From positions 29,221 to 93,220 of the forward strand of contig NZ_FOPC01000015.1 of NCBI RefSeq assembly GCF_900113375.1: DNA of 64,000 bases, in the 5' to 3' direction. Below, piece by piece: positions 1 through 7,940 of the stretch; position 1 is the first letter of the stretch; every line of letters begins with the position of its first letter. The notes beneath the pieces were generated by a model. It had not been told where the DNA came from and made no database searches. It saw only the letters and a program-made list of their open reading frames with translations. The position numbers were made by a program, and so were the translations under genes. The stretch comes from Algoriphagus hitonicola (GTDB lineage Bacteria; Bacteroidota; Bacteroidia; Cytophagales; Cyclobacteriaceae).

Positions 1-1182
1 CACTGTCAAACCTCAGGATGGTCGCTCACCGAACAGGATCCATTTAATAATATCGCACGCACAGCCATCGAAGCACTCGGTGCGACCATGGGCCACACGC
101 AGTCACTGCATACGAATTCCCTGGATGAAGCGATTGCATTGCCGACAGACTTTTCTGCTCGGATCGCAAGAAATACGCAATTGATTTTGCAGGAGGAAAC
201 CGGAATCACCGAGGTAGTAGATCCTTGGGGCGGTTCATATTATGTCGAATACCTCACTGACCAACTGGTTCAGCGAGCTTGGACCCTGATCGAAGAAGTG
301 GAAAATCTGGGTGGAATGGCCAAAGCCATTGAAGCTGGTTTGCCGAAGCTCCGAATAGAAGAGGCTGCCGCAAAAAAACAAGCCCGGATCGATGGAGGCA
401 AAGATATCATTGTGGGTGTAAACCGCTATCAGGTAGAGGAAGATTCGGAAATTGAGGTTCGTGAAGTGGATAATCAATCAGTCAGAGAATCCCAAATCAA
501 GCGACTGGAAAACGTAAAAAGGAGTAGAAATTCTCAGGAAGTCATCCAAAGCCTGGAGGCAATAACTGTTGCTGCCAAAAACAAAACAGGAAATCTACTG
601 GAATTAGCAGTCGAAGCAGCCCGAAAAAGAGCTACTTTAGGTGAGATTTCCGAAGCGATGGAAAAGGCTTTTGGAAGACATCAGGCCCAAACAAAATCGA
701 TTACAGGAGTATATGCCGCTGAAGTGAAAAACCAAGATTCATTTAAAAAAGCCACAGCCCTCGCTGATCAATTTGCTGAAATGGAAGGACGCAGACCGCG
801 CATCATGATCGCAAAAATGGGACAGGATGGACATGATCGAGGAGCCAAAGTCATTGCGACTGGATTTGCTGACTTAGGTTTTGATGTGGACATTGGGCCT
901 TTGTTTCAGACACCCAAAGAAGTCGCTGAGCAAGCCATCGAAAACGACGTCCACATTGTAGGAGCTTCTTCTTTAGCCGCAGGCCACAAAACTCTCATCC
1001 CCCAATTGATCCAAGAATTAAAAAACTTAGGCAGACCGGATATTATGGTCGTGGCCGGAGGAGTGATCCCATCAAAGGATTATGACTTTCTTTTTGAAGC
1101 GGGTGTAGCGGCAGTTTTTGGACCGGGAACGGTATTATCGGAGGCGGCGATTAGGATTTTGGAGAAAATGCTCAATGTCTAA
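1..1182 (+). CDS. methylmalonyl-CoA mutase large subunit, C-terminal part (5' end outside window)
   Basis: Adenosylcobalamin-dependent isomerase that interconverts methylmalonyl-CoA and succinyl-CoA in the cytoplasm. The reading frame is open at base 1; its first residues, [14 protein letters not shown], are the conserved catalytic-barrel stretch of the mutase, so the start codon lies upstream and the first internal ATG (88) is not a real start. The barrel continues through a motif with [15 protein letters not shown]. The C-terminal B12-binding domain carries the base-off signature DGHDRGAKV, whose histidine (codon 832-834) is the expected lower axial cobalt ligand, followed by GASSLAAGH and VVAGGVIP. 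The stop is TAA at 1180. MeaB at 11888-12871 is its expected GTPase chaperone, and the B12 uptake genes between them fit the cofactor need. Confidence 0.96.
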   Translation, partial: HCQTSGWSLTEQDPFNNIARTAIEALGATMGHTQSLHTNSLDEAIALPTDFSARIARNTQLILQEETGITEVVDPWGGSYYVEYLTDQLVQRAWTLIEEVENLGGMAKAIEAGLPKLRIEEAAAKKQARIDGGKDIIVGVNRYQVEEDSEIEVREVDNQSVRESQIKRLENVKRSRNSQEVIQSLEAITVAAKNKTGNLLELAVEAARKRATLGEISEAMEKAFGRHQAQTKSITGVYAAEVKNQDSFKKATALADQFAEMEGRRPRIMIAKMGQDGHDRGAKVIATGFADLGFDVDIGPLFQTPKEVAEQAIENDVHIVGASSLAAGHKTLIPQLIQELKNLGRPDIMVVAGGVIPSKDYDFLFEAGVAAVFGPGTVLSEAAIRILEKMLNV

Positions 1183-1226
1183 AACCTCTGATCTTGATTA
1201 AATCCGGTAAGAAATTACCATCTTTC

Positions 1227-1616
1227 TCAAGAATCAGTATTATAGACCAACACCGGTTTTCCTCTCTCACAGATCACATCAGCTGGCGGCCCGACATACA
1301 TACAGTCCGAAAATCGGTTGTTCTGAATATTATCCTTCTCCTGAAGCTCATTTTAGCGTTTTACTTTGGCTAGAAACTCAGGAACATTTATTCGCTTGGA
1401 ATAGGCGGTATATTCCCAAGGGCCTCCGCAAGGCTTACTTCCCAAAGCGACAAAAGACCATTCACCGAGATCAGAACAAGTCTGCGAACTGGACAAGCTT
1501 TGGATTTCCTCATAAAGCACTTCCATCTCAGCCAAAAAATCTTCCTTTTGCTCGCTCTCAAAAGCAAAGCAGGAAGAAAGGAAAAGCAATAAAAATAAAG
1601 CGTGATTTATTTTCAT
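1227..1616 (-). pseudogene. small lipoprotein gene interrupted by one in-frame TAA
   Basis: An ATG at 1616 opens a lipoprotein: signal MKINHALFLLLF, lipobox LSSC, then a mature part with CSDLGEW and KPCGGPWEY. A TAA at 1353-1355 stops it after 87 codons. The same frame then continues for 41 more sense codons to TGA at 1227-1229 and still reads as protein, including SDCMYVGPPADVIC and ERGKPVLVY. From memory, related Bacteroidota proteins of about 130 residues have this cysteine-rich tail, so I read the gene as a full-length lipoprotein inactivated by one nonsense change. Readthrough or a genuinely short form cannot be excluded. Earlier alternative starts up to 1775 would put the signal peptide internally. 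Function unknown. Confidence 0.7.
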
Positions 1617-1773
1617 GACAATGAGAAAGAGTTTTGTACCTAAAGACGGTTTTGAGTCAAAAAACGATACAAAACCTATCATTTTCCGATTGGCAATCGA
1701 ATAAAACTCTAAAACCAATATAGTTCTATATCCGTCGAACAACAGATAGCCTAAAAATCTCTTATCTTTAACC

Positions 1774-2346
1774 ATGACAAATAACTTTTTTCCATTGATT
1801 TTAGCTCTTCTATTTTTGAGTAGCTGTACAAAAATTGATTTACCCGATATTCAGGAGGAGCCTTATGGTGTGTACAACGCGGTATCCATTACCACTGCGA
1901 TTCCGATTGATTTTTCAAGATCTGGTCGGCAGACTACGGAGCACATTGACGACTTCTCCTATTGCAGTGAATTCTTTTCTATCGAATGGCGTCTGAACAA
2001 AGAAACCCCCATCATGGATTTTGACTATTTCGACTTTCACAGATGGTATAATGAAGAGATCATGGAAGAAGAAACAATCATGGGCTGTGGGGTCACGAGA
2101 AGAATTGTACACCTGGGAAAAAATAACAGCTTAGAATTAAGTTTTTTTGGAGATGACGGCACTTATTATACCGACCCAAATAGGATTGACACCTATTTTA
2201 AAATCAAAAGTCTGGAGTTTTTCCAAAGGCAAAAATCCATCAAGCTTGTTGCCCAGCAGCAATTTTATGACTTCGTGACTGAGGAATTTGTAGAGACTGA
2301 GGTTACTTATCGTTTTGAATTTGGATCACCTGCTTTTAATTATTGA
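1774..2346 (+). CDS. hypothetical lipoprotein, 190 aa
   Basis: Starts at ATG 1774. The N-terminus MTNNFFPLILALLFLSSC is a lipoprotein signal with lipobox LSSC, so the mature protein should be anchored in the envelope by its N-terminal cysteine. The rest is acidic and rich in aromatic residues and beta-type sequence (for example FDYFDFHRWYNEE and YRFEFGSP), with a few further cysteines (CSEFF, GCGVTRR). I recognise no family. It is transcribed away from the broken lipoprotein gene on its left and runs into a shared terminator hairpin against the ferredoxin gene on its right. Confidence 0.75.
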   Translation: MTNNFFPLILALLFLSSCTKIDLPDIQEEPYGVYNAVSITTAIPIDFSRSGRQTTEHIDDFSYCSEFFSIEWRLNKETPIMDFDYFDFHRWYNEEIMEEETIMGCGVTRRIVHLGKNNSLELSFFGDDGTYYTDPNRIDTYFKIKSLEFFQRQKSIKLVAQQQFYDFVTEEFVETEVTYRFEFGSPAFNY

Positions 2347-2364
2347 AATCGATGAGAACGAAAA

Positions 2365-2386
2365 AACCACCCATTTCTAGGTGGTT
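2365..2386. terminator. bidirectional hairpin terminator
   Basis: A perfect 7-bp stem, AACCACC with GGTGGTT and an 8-base loop, lies between two convergent genes. An A-run precedes it and a T-rich tract follows it, so it can serve both the lipoprotein gene (+) and the ferredoxin gene (-). Confidence 0.75.
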
Positions 2387-2409
2387 AAATTTATATTTTT
2401 ATTTATTTC

Positions 2410-2733
2410 TCAAATCACATCCTCTCCTCGCAATTTGATCACAGCGCCTTCCAGCATTTCCGAAATTCGGATTTGGCAGGCCAATCGGGATGTAGGATAA
2501 TACTCCGGTAAATTTTCCAATTGATCAAGCTCTATATCGGAAGCCTGACCCAATTCATCCGAGCCTTCAAGGACTTCGATGTGACAAGTAGCGCAGAGGG
2601 CCATTCCTCCACAAGTCGCTAAAATGGGATATTCTGAGGCCTTCAGAATTTCCATTAAACTAAATCCCATGTCATCGGGAGCTTCTATTTCTTGACGATT
2701 TCCGTCGAGATCTTCAACTGTAAAATTCACCAT
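2410..2733 (-). CDS. 2Fe-2S ferredoxin, adrenodoxin-like
   Basis: Small cytoplasmic electron carrier of 107 residues. The cluster ligands are visible as TCGGMALCATCH (C-x5-C-x2-C) and a fourth cysteine about 40 residues later in SRLACQIR, the ISC/adrenodoxin-type pattern. Start ATG at 2733. The gene for a ferredoxin-NADP reductase lies 16 bp upstream on the same strand, so the two probably form a pair in which NADPH reduces the ferredoxin. The client enzymes are not evident here. Confidence 0.93.
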   Translation of the reverse strand: MVNFTVEDLDGNRQEIEAPDDMGFSLMEILKASEYPILATCGGMALCATCHIEVLEGSDELGQASDIELDQLENLPEYYPTSRLACQIRISEMLEGAVIKLRGEDVI

Positions 2734-2749
2734 GCCGCAAATTTAATCT

Positions 2750-3754
2750 TTAGAATGAATTGACACCATTCACGGTGGTATATTTGAAGCTCAATTTTTG
2801 GTCAGGATAGACATATTTGAATGCGGAATGCATCATGATCGCTGCCTCATGAAATCCACAAAGAATCAATTTTAATTTTCCCGGATAGGTATTGATATCT
2901 CCGATCGCATAAATACGCTCTACACCGGTAGAGTAGTCTCTGGTATCCACTTCGATAGCGTTTTTGTCGATACTCAAACCCCATTCGGCAATTGGACCCA
3001 ACTTGGGACTCAAACCAAAAAGTGGAATCAAATAATCCGATTCGATCTTGATTTCCTCCTTCGTTTTGGATTCCAATGTCACGGCATTTAGCTTTCCATT
3101 TCCGCTGACTTGTTTCAAATTGGCAGACAAAATCAAATTTATTTTTCCCTGATTAGCCAGGTCAAACACTTTGGCAGCCGAATCCGGGGCACCGCGGAAA
3201 GTCTCATTTCTGTGTACTAGGGTTACTTTCTTGGCCACATTGGATAAAAATATCGTCCAATCCAAAGCAGAATCGCCTCCTCCGGCCAAAACTACATTCT
3301 TATCCCGGAACGTCTCCGGATTTTTCACCATGTAAGTCACGCCTTTGCCTTCAAAAAGCTCCAGATTTTCCAAAACAGGTTTCCTTGGTTCAAAACAACC
3401 CAAGCCTCCTGCAATCACAATTACTTTTGCGTGAATATGGGTTTTTTCATTGGTGGTGACGACAAAGGAACCATCCTCCTGCCGATCAAGATGATCCACT
3501 CGCTCACCTAGGGTAAATGTGGGTGAAAACGGCTTGATCTGCTCCATCAGATTGTCCACCAATTCCTGCGCCTTCACCTCAGGATAGCCTGGAATATCAT
3601 AAATGGGCTTTTGGGGATAGATCTCCGAAAGCTGCCCTCCCACCTGGGGTAGAGCATCGATAAGATGACAGCGCATTTTAAGCAATCCTGCTTCAAATAC
3701 TGCGAATAAGCCAACAGGTCCGGCTCCGATGATGCAAAGGTCTGTATGAATCAT
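2750..3754 (-). CDS. ferredoxin/flavodoxin-NADP(+) reductase, thioredoxin-reductase-like
   Basis: FAD enzyme of 334 residues that moves electrons between NADPH and ferredoxin. The FAD-binding Rossmann motif CIIGAGPVGLF is at the N-terminus, the NADPH-binding motif VVLAGGGDSALDW is in the middle, and a second FAD contact, YAIGDINTYPGK, is near the C-terminus. The redox CxxC of true thioredoxin reductases is absent from the NADPH domain, which points to the YumC/TrxR-like ferredoxin reductase group. Start ATG 3754. The adjacent downstream ferredoxin supports this assignment. A MarR regulator gene lies just upstream in the same direction. Confidence 0.9.
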   Translation of the reverse strand: MIHTDLCIIGAGPVGLFAVFEAGLLKMRCHLIDALPQVGGQLSEIYPQKPIYDIPGYPEVKAQELVDNLMEQIKPFSPTFTLGERVDHLDRQEDGSFVVTTNEKTHIHAKVIVIAGGLGCFEPRKPVLENLELFEGKGVTYMVKNPETFRDKNVVLAGGGDSALDWTIFLSNVAKKVTLVHRNETFRGAPDSAAKVFDLANQGKINLILSANLKQVSGNGKLNAVTLESKTKEEIKIESDYLIPLFGLSPKLGPIAEWGLSIDKNAIEVDTRDYSTGVERIYAIGDINTYPGKLKLILCGFHEAAIMMHSAFKYVYPDQKLSFKYTTVNGVNSF

Positions 3755-3804
3755 ACTATTTTTACTTTATGGGAAAAACCCCCGAATGATGATTTTTGTT
3801 CGTA

Positions 3805-3816
3805 TAATAATTATTA
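3805..3816. promoter_or_regulatory. 12-bp perfect palindrome, possible regulator site
   Basis: TAATAATTATTA is a perfect palindrome in the 73-bp gap between the MarR-family gene and the reductase gene. The core AATAATTA recurs just before the MarR start (4280-4288), so these could be binding sites for that regulator. Chance occurrence in AT-rich DNA is a real alternative. Confidence 0.3.
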
Positions 3817-3827
3817 GCACACTAAAC

Positions 3828-4277
3828 TTATTCTTCTAGCAATTGTCCATCCAGATTTTGATAAATCGTATTCAGAATCCGTTTAAACTCTTCAAAATCC
3901 TGTTCGCTAAGATTTTCCCATGCTTTTTCGCGAATCTCAAGAATTTTAGGTCGAAGGGCAGTGACTTTGGACACACCCTCAGGGGTGAGATTTAGATGAA
4001 AACTTCTACGATCCTGAGGATGAGGCTCTCGCTCCACATATCCTTTTTTGCAAAGCAAATCCACAATTCGGGTCAATGTCGGATGATCTTTAAATACTAA
4101 GTTGGCCAACTCAGTCTGACTTATTTTCCCATTTTCAGATAGGTTTTTTAAAACCAACCATTGATCCACGGTTACGTCAAAATCACCATCCTTAAACTGC
4201 TGCTGTGCATACTGCTTTACCTTTCGGGCCGTACGGTCCAGCAAAAAGGAATATTTTGCAAATTGCTCTTGTGTCAT
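3828..4277 (-). CDS. MarR-family transcriptional regulator
   Basis: Winged-helix DNA-binding protein of 149 residues. The central part shows the typical MarR winged helix: ISQTELANLVFKDHPTLTRIVDLL as recognition region, followed by the wing KKGYVEREPHPQDRRSFHLNLT. Helices at both ends (KYSFLLDRTARKV and EDFEEFKRIL-like) would form the dimer interface. Start ATG 4277. The ferredoxin reductase and ferredoxin genes follow on the same strand and are the likeliest targets, but the ligand cannot be told from the sequence. Confidence 0.88.
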   Translation of the reverse strand: MTQEQFAKYSFLLDRTARKVKQYAQQQFKDGDFDVTVDQWLVLKNLSENGKISQTELANLVFKDHPTLTRIVDLLCKKGYVEREPHPQDRRSFHLNLTPEGVSKVTALRPKILEIREKAWENLSEQDFEEFKRILNTIYQNLDGQLLEE

Positions 4278-4294
4278 ACCAATAATTAGTGTGA

Positions 4295-4327
4295 CAAATA
4301 TATAAATAAAGTTTTTGCAAAAAGCAA
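4295..4327 (-). promoter_or_regulatory. putative promoter of the MarR gene
   Basis: On the minus strand a TATATTTG box (4295-4302) matches the Bacteroidota -7 consensus TAnnTTTG, and a TTG (4325-4327) lies 22 bp upstream. It would place the transcript start about 10 bases before the ATG at 4277. The region is AT-rich, so support is moderate. Confidence 0.4.
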
Positions 4328-4357
4328 TTCCCTATAAAATTGATAGGAATAGTGTGT

Positions 4358-5329
4358 TTAATTTTTTCTCAAAAAATCAATCAATTTGTCCAGTCTTGAG
4401 AATTCCAGCTCCTGGTATCGGAGAAGAATGGGATTACTCTGAATTAAAACGGGCCCATCTAACTGTTGAAATCCAGCTTTCAGCAGTGCTTTCTTCACCC
4501 AAAAAGTCAAATCCTGATCTCCGATGATTTCTAAATTCGAGGATTCTTCCCGAAGTCTTACTCTTCCCCGGAGAAGATCAAACTCATAGCGATCGGAAGG
4601 ATAAAGTTGATTGATCTGACCTGAAATAACCAAATCTTCTGGCTTTCCGGTAATCAACGGAAGTCCGCAGGAAAGCAACCAAAATTGATCAGCGGACTCC
4701 AGCGCAATCTCTAAATCATGCGTGACCACTAAAATAGCCTTGGATTCCGCATGCGCGATTTCTTGCAAAAGTCGCATGATTTCGTACCGATTGATCAAGT
4801 CCAAATGAGCAGTGGGTTCATCCAAGATCATCACGGGACTATCCTGAGCCAATGCCCTTGCGATCAATACTTTTTGCCGCTGTCCATCGGATATTTCATT
4901 GACCAGTTCTTTTCTGATATAATCCACCTGAGTAATTTCCAAGGCCCGGTTAACCGCAGCCTTGTCGCTGGTATCCAAAGCACCGTACCATTTGAGATAA
5001 GGAGTTCGTCCTAATGAAACCAACTGCTCTACGGTCAAATTACCCGGCAAATGAGGTTCAGAAAGCACCACCGAAAGCATTTTTGCCCGAGAGTCATGAG
5101 CATATTCCGAGACATTTTTTTTCTTCAGTTCCAGTTTTCCTTCAAATGGAATCAATTGGCCCATCATGGCTTTGACCAAGGTGGATTTTCCTACGCCATT
5201 TGGACCGAGCAAACAAGTAAGCTCTTTGGTTTTCAACTCAAAATTGAGCTGCTCCAAAATCACTTTGCGCTGCTTCCCTTTCAGATAACCCAAAGAAAGA
5301 CCTTCTCCTTTTACCGCGACGCTTTCCAT
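4358..5329 (-). CDS. ABC transporter ATPase of the BtuD/FecE type (B12 or siderophore uptake)
   Basis: Cytoplasmic ATPase of an importer. Walker A is GPNGVGKSTL, the signature is EISDGQRQKV (ISDGQ replacing LSGGQ, as is common in this family), Walker B is PVMILDEP, and the switch histidine is in VVTHDLE. The protein has 323 residues; the usual length is about 250, so roughly 70 C-terminal residues (from about 250) are an extension that reads as an alpha/beta domain of unknown role. Start ATG 5329. The gene sits 2 bp after the permease gene, in the order binding protein, permease, ATPase. The nearby cobalamin riboswitch, btuB and btuG make vitamin B12 the best substrate guess. Confidence 0.88.
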   Translation of the reverse strand: MESVAVKGEGLSLGYLKGKQRKVILEQLNFELKTKELTCLLGPNGVGKSTLVKAMMGQLIPFEGKLELKKKNVSEYAHDSRAKMLSVVLSEPHLPGNLTVEQLVSLGRTPYLKWYGALDTSDKAAVNRALEITQVDYIRKELVNEISDGQRQKVLIARALAQDSPVMILDEPTAHLDLINRYEIMRLLQEIAHAESKAILVVTHDLEIALESADQFWLLSCGLPLITGKPEDLVISGQINQLYPSDRYEFDLLRGRVRLREESSNLEIIGDQDLTFWVKKALLKAGFQQLDGPVLIQSNPILLRYQELEFSRLDKLIDFLRKN

Positions 5330-5331
5330 AC

Positions 5332-6357
5332 CTAAAATTCTTTACTGAAGTTTCTTCGCAATACCAAGCCAATCACCACAGGAGCACCGATTAAAGAAGT
5401 TACTGCATTAATCGGAAGGCTTTCGGCCATGCCGGGGAGTTGTCCTATACTGTCACAGACTAATAATAACATCGCCCCTAAAATTCCCGAAGCAGGAAAA
5501 AGGATCCGATGGTCGGCAGTTTTGAAGACAATCCGAGCAAGATGCGGTACGGCAATTCCTACAAAAGCAATCGGTCCACAAAAAGCCGTAATCGCCCCTG
5601 CCATCAATCCCGTGCTTCCGATCATCCACCATCTCAAGCGAACCGTACTTATCCCCATACTTTTGGCATAGGATTCACCGAGCAAAAGAGCATTAAATGA
5701 TCGAATTGAAAATAAAAGCGGCAGCATTCCGATAATTACAGTTACTGCTAAAACTCCCACTTGATTCCAGCCCAAACTCCCCAAGCTTCCCATCGACCAA
5801 ATCGTGAATAATTTGAGCGCTTCGGCACCTGAAAAATAGGAAAGCACTGAAATCACCGCAGACACGGCTGCGCCAAACATGATCCCTACGATCAATAAAG
5901 TCATGGAATCTTTCACTCGCCAAGCTACCAAACTTACTAGAGAAAGAACCAATCCTGCCCCAAGTGTACCCGCTATGGAAATGGTCCAGGGATGAATACT
6001 GCCCGCACCGTATCCTAAAATAGATCCTGCCAAAATCAAAATCGCTACGCCAAATCCAGCACCCGAACTGATCCCCAATACATAAGGACCGGCCAGAGGA
6101 TTTCTAAAAAAAGTCTGCATTTGTAATCCACTTAGGCTCAGCCCAATTCCAGCAATAATTGCCACAATTGCCTTTGGAAATCGATAGTTGATAATAATCT
6201 GCTCATAGGAGCTCCGACCCCAATCTGAAAAAAATAACCCATGTATGATCTCTGAAACTGAAATACTGACCGAACCCAAGCTAATATTGACTAGAAAAAA
6301 AAACAGCAATAGGATAAGTCCCAAAATCAGAAAATATGTAGGTCGATTGCTATTCAT
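5332..6357 (-). CDS. FecCD/BtuC-family permease (probable B12 importer)
   Basis: Polytopic inner-membrane permease of the BtuC/FecCD family, with about ten hydrophobic segments. Family signatures include GLSLSGLQMQTFFRNPLAGPY-like sequence near the N-terminus and GPIAFVGIAVPHLAR, the coupling region that contacts the ATPase. I chose the ATG at 6357 (MNSNRPTYFL, 341 residues), which overlaps the end of the binding-protein gene by 8 bp; an ATG at 6384 would add nine poorly conserved residues. The order and tight spacing with the ATPase (2 bp) indicate one transcription unit. Confidence 0.9.
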   Translation of the reverse strand: MNSNRPTYFLILGLILLLFFFLVNISLGSVSISVSEIIHGLFFSDWGRSSYEQIIINYRFPKAIVAIIAGIGLSLSGLQMQTFFRNPLAGPYVLGISSGAGFGVAILILAGSILGYGAGSIHPWTISIAGTLGAGLVLSLVSLVAWRVKDSMTLLIVGIMFGAAVSAVISVLSYFSGAEALKLFTIWSMGSLGSLGWNQVGVLAVTVIIGMLPLLFSIRSFNALLLGESYAKSMGISTVRLRWWMIGSTGLMAGAITAFCGPIAFVGIAVPHLARIVFKTADHRILFPASGILGAMLLLVCDSIGQLPGMAESLPINAVTSLIGAPVVIGLVLRRNFSKEF

Positions 6358-7492
6358 GAATTTGGGTATAAAAATACAATTCATACTCTGGAAGCAGCTC
6401 AGGATGTAGGATTTTGATCAAATCCTTCAATACCCAATCTGGACGCATATAGCCTAATTCAAAATATTCAAGTCCGCCTTTCGGTCCTTTTTTACCCGTA
6501 TACGTGTAAATTTTCCCATTTTTGAATGCATCAAATGACCGATAACGAGGTTCTGCACTTGCCATTTCGCCCAAACTGGAATAATCAGCTGAACCGATCC
6601 AATATTCCGCGTCCATCCCCTGATCCAAAACATATTCATAGCTCAACTCCAGGCTTCCAGTTCCTTTTTGATTTTGAAAAATATAATTTCCCCCTGCATT
6701 TTTTAAAATCTGTGCGCCCCAACTATCCGCTCCCGGAGCAAACCAGACATCCTGATACAGTACTCCCGACAAAACCGTTGGCTTGGGTAATTCAGGACCT
6801 TCAGTCACCAATTTTAAGGCGTCCTGATAATCCTTTTCAATTTTCTCAAAAACAGCGGTTGCCTCCTCCAAATCCCCGAGTAAAAGCCCTGTAAACTTGA
6901 TCCATTCTGCTCTTCCCAGGGGATGCTGCTCGACATATTCTCCATTGATCACCGCCGGAATTCCAGATCGATTGAGCACCTCTAGATTTTTCAGATCCTC
7001 ACCCAGTGTCGAAATCATCACCCAATCGGGCTCCATATCGAGTAGCATCTCAATGTTGGCAGATGGGCCAGACCCCAAATCAATGACCTGATTTTGCTCG
7101 ATCAGGTCCCATACTTTTCCAGAAGAAATCAAGTCAAGATTTGGAAAACCTTTCAGCTTGGCAGTTTCACCTAATAAGTCCAAATGCGGGATCTGGGTAG
7201 TCGAAGTCAAGACAACTTCCTTGACCGGTAGTTGAATTACCGCATCATAGCCCTGACTTTCCTGCTGGCTATCTTCTTCCAAAATCAAATACCGAAACGT
7301 TTGATCCGCTCCGGTCCATGGTTGGGTCACACTCACCACCCAAAAATCTGCTCCCCGCTCAATTTCGAAACCTTGGGCATAGTTGAGCTCTATTGGATTG
7401 AGTTCAGCAATATCCCGTTTTGGACTCGTACAGGAAAATAAAACCCAGAGTCCCAGCAAACGAATTGACGTAAAAACAGGAAAATTTTTCAA
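6350..7492 (-). CDS. BtuF-like substrate-binding lipoprotein, probable TTG start
   Basis: Periplasmic helical-backbone binding protein that delivers substrate to the permease. Family features are EVVLTSTTQIPHLDLLG in the N-lobe, DWVMISTLGEDLKNLEVL, the middle linker helix, and the C-lobe with GGNYIFQNQKGTGSLELSYE and the PRYRSFDAFKNGKIY segment. I placed the start at the TTG at 7490-7492. From there the protein begins KNFPVFTSIRLLGLWVLFSC, a proper lipoprotein signal with lipobox LFSC, giving 380 residues. Longer starts up to 7576 would bury the signal behind about 28 hydrophilic residues and run toward the divergent promoter. Homology to B12 versus siderophore binders is uncertain, but the context favours B12. 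Confidence 0.85.
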   Translation of the reverse strand: MKNFPVFTSIRLLGLWVLFSCTSPKRDIAELNPIELNYAQGFEIERGADFWVVSVTQPWTGADQTFRYLILEEDSQQESQGYDAVIQLPVKEVVLTSTTQIPHLDLLGETAKLKGFPNLDLISSGKVWDLIEQNQVIDLGSGPSANIEMLLDMEPDWVMISTLGEDLKNLEVLNRSGIPAVINGEYVEQHPLGRAEWIKFTGLLLGDLEEATAVFEKIEKDYQDALKLVTEGPELPKPTVLSGVLYQDVWFAPGADSWGAQILKNAGGNYIFQNQKGTGSLELSYEYVLDQGMDAEYWIGSADYSSLGEMASAEPRYRSFDAFKNGKIYTYTGKKGPKGGLEYFELGYMRPDWVLKDLIKILHPELLPEYELYFYTQIHE

Positions 7493-7564
7493 GGGTTGAT
7501 CAGGTAATTTTGACCCAAATAAACAGGAACCAAAATCCGAATACAAAAAAAATCTTTGGCAGCC

Positions 7565-7596
7565 TTGCATTACCAAGGGAATACCGACTATGTTTG
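7565..7596 (+). promoter_or_regulatory. Bacteroidota-type promoter of the riboswitch-btuB-btuG unit
   Basis: TTG at 7565-7567 and TATGTTTG at 7589-7596 match the -33/-7 elements (TTG, TAnnTTTG) with a 21-bp spacer. Transcription would begin about 7602, just at the 5' edge of the cobalamin riboswitch. Confidence 0.65.
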
Positions 7597-7600
7597 CATT

Positions 7601-7815
7601 GGAAACGGGTTCTTAAAATCATCTGATTTTAGGATTAAAAGGGAATTCGGTGTAAAACCGAAGCTGTCCCCGCAACTGTAAGTCTGATCCGTCCCGATAA
7701 AATCGGGATTTGCCGGAAAAAGCTTTTGCTCACACACGCCATTGGTCCAAAATATCGAGACTGAGAAGGCAGCAAAAGTCAGACGAGCCAGGAGACCTGC
7801 CTGATTCTGTAGATT
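7601..7815 (+). promoter_or_regulatory. cobalamin (B12) riboswitch
   Basis: The conserved B12-box elements are present in order: GGGAATTCGGTGTAAAACCG, GCTGTCCCCGCAACTGTAA (7660-7682), the variable peripheral arm, then AGTCAGACGAGCCAGGAGACCTGCC-type sequence (7777-7801). It binds adenosyl- or related cobalamins in the leader RNA and normally switches off the downstream uptake gene when B12 is plentiful. The edges are approximate. A perfect 7-bp stem (7692-7708, TCCCGAT with ATCGGGA) forms part of the variable arm. It serves btuB and btuG, and the ABC genes are divergent, so this copy would not control them directly. Confidence 0.95.
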
Positions 7816-7845
7816 CTGTGCTTTCGGAGGAAAAGCGAAGAAGAC

Positions 7846-7929
7846 ATGCATCAGCCGTCGGGATTTTCCGATTACGTTTCATCTCTTCCCATTTCTCTTC
7901 AAGCCCGAATCGAATTGACCAATTATTAA
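7846..7929 (+). other. possible 27-codon leader ORF between riboswitch and btuB
   Basis: ATG 7846 opens a frame of 27 codons ending at TAA 7927-7929, only 11 bases before the btuB start. It begins right behind the riboswitch, so it could be a leader peptide coupled to btuB translation. No signal peptide or known family; chance is possible. Confidence 0.25.
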
Positions 7930-7940
7930 TTCGATCAGGC

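Noticed and set aside
1763..1770. TATCTTTA as promoter of the 1774 gene
   Set aside because: It ends only 3 bases before the ATG, too close for a -7 element with a leader.
7710..7940. Longer btuB starting at 7710
   Set aside because: The extra 77 codons are the riboswitch RNA; the signal peptide begins at 7941.
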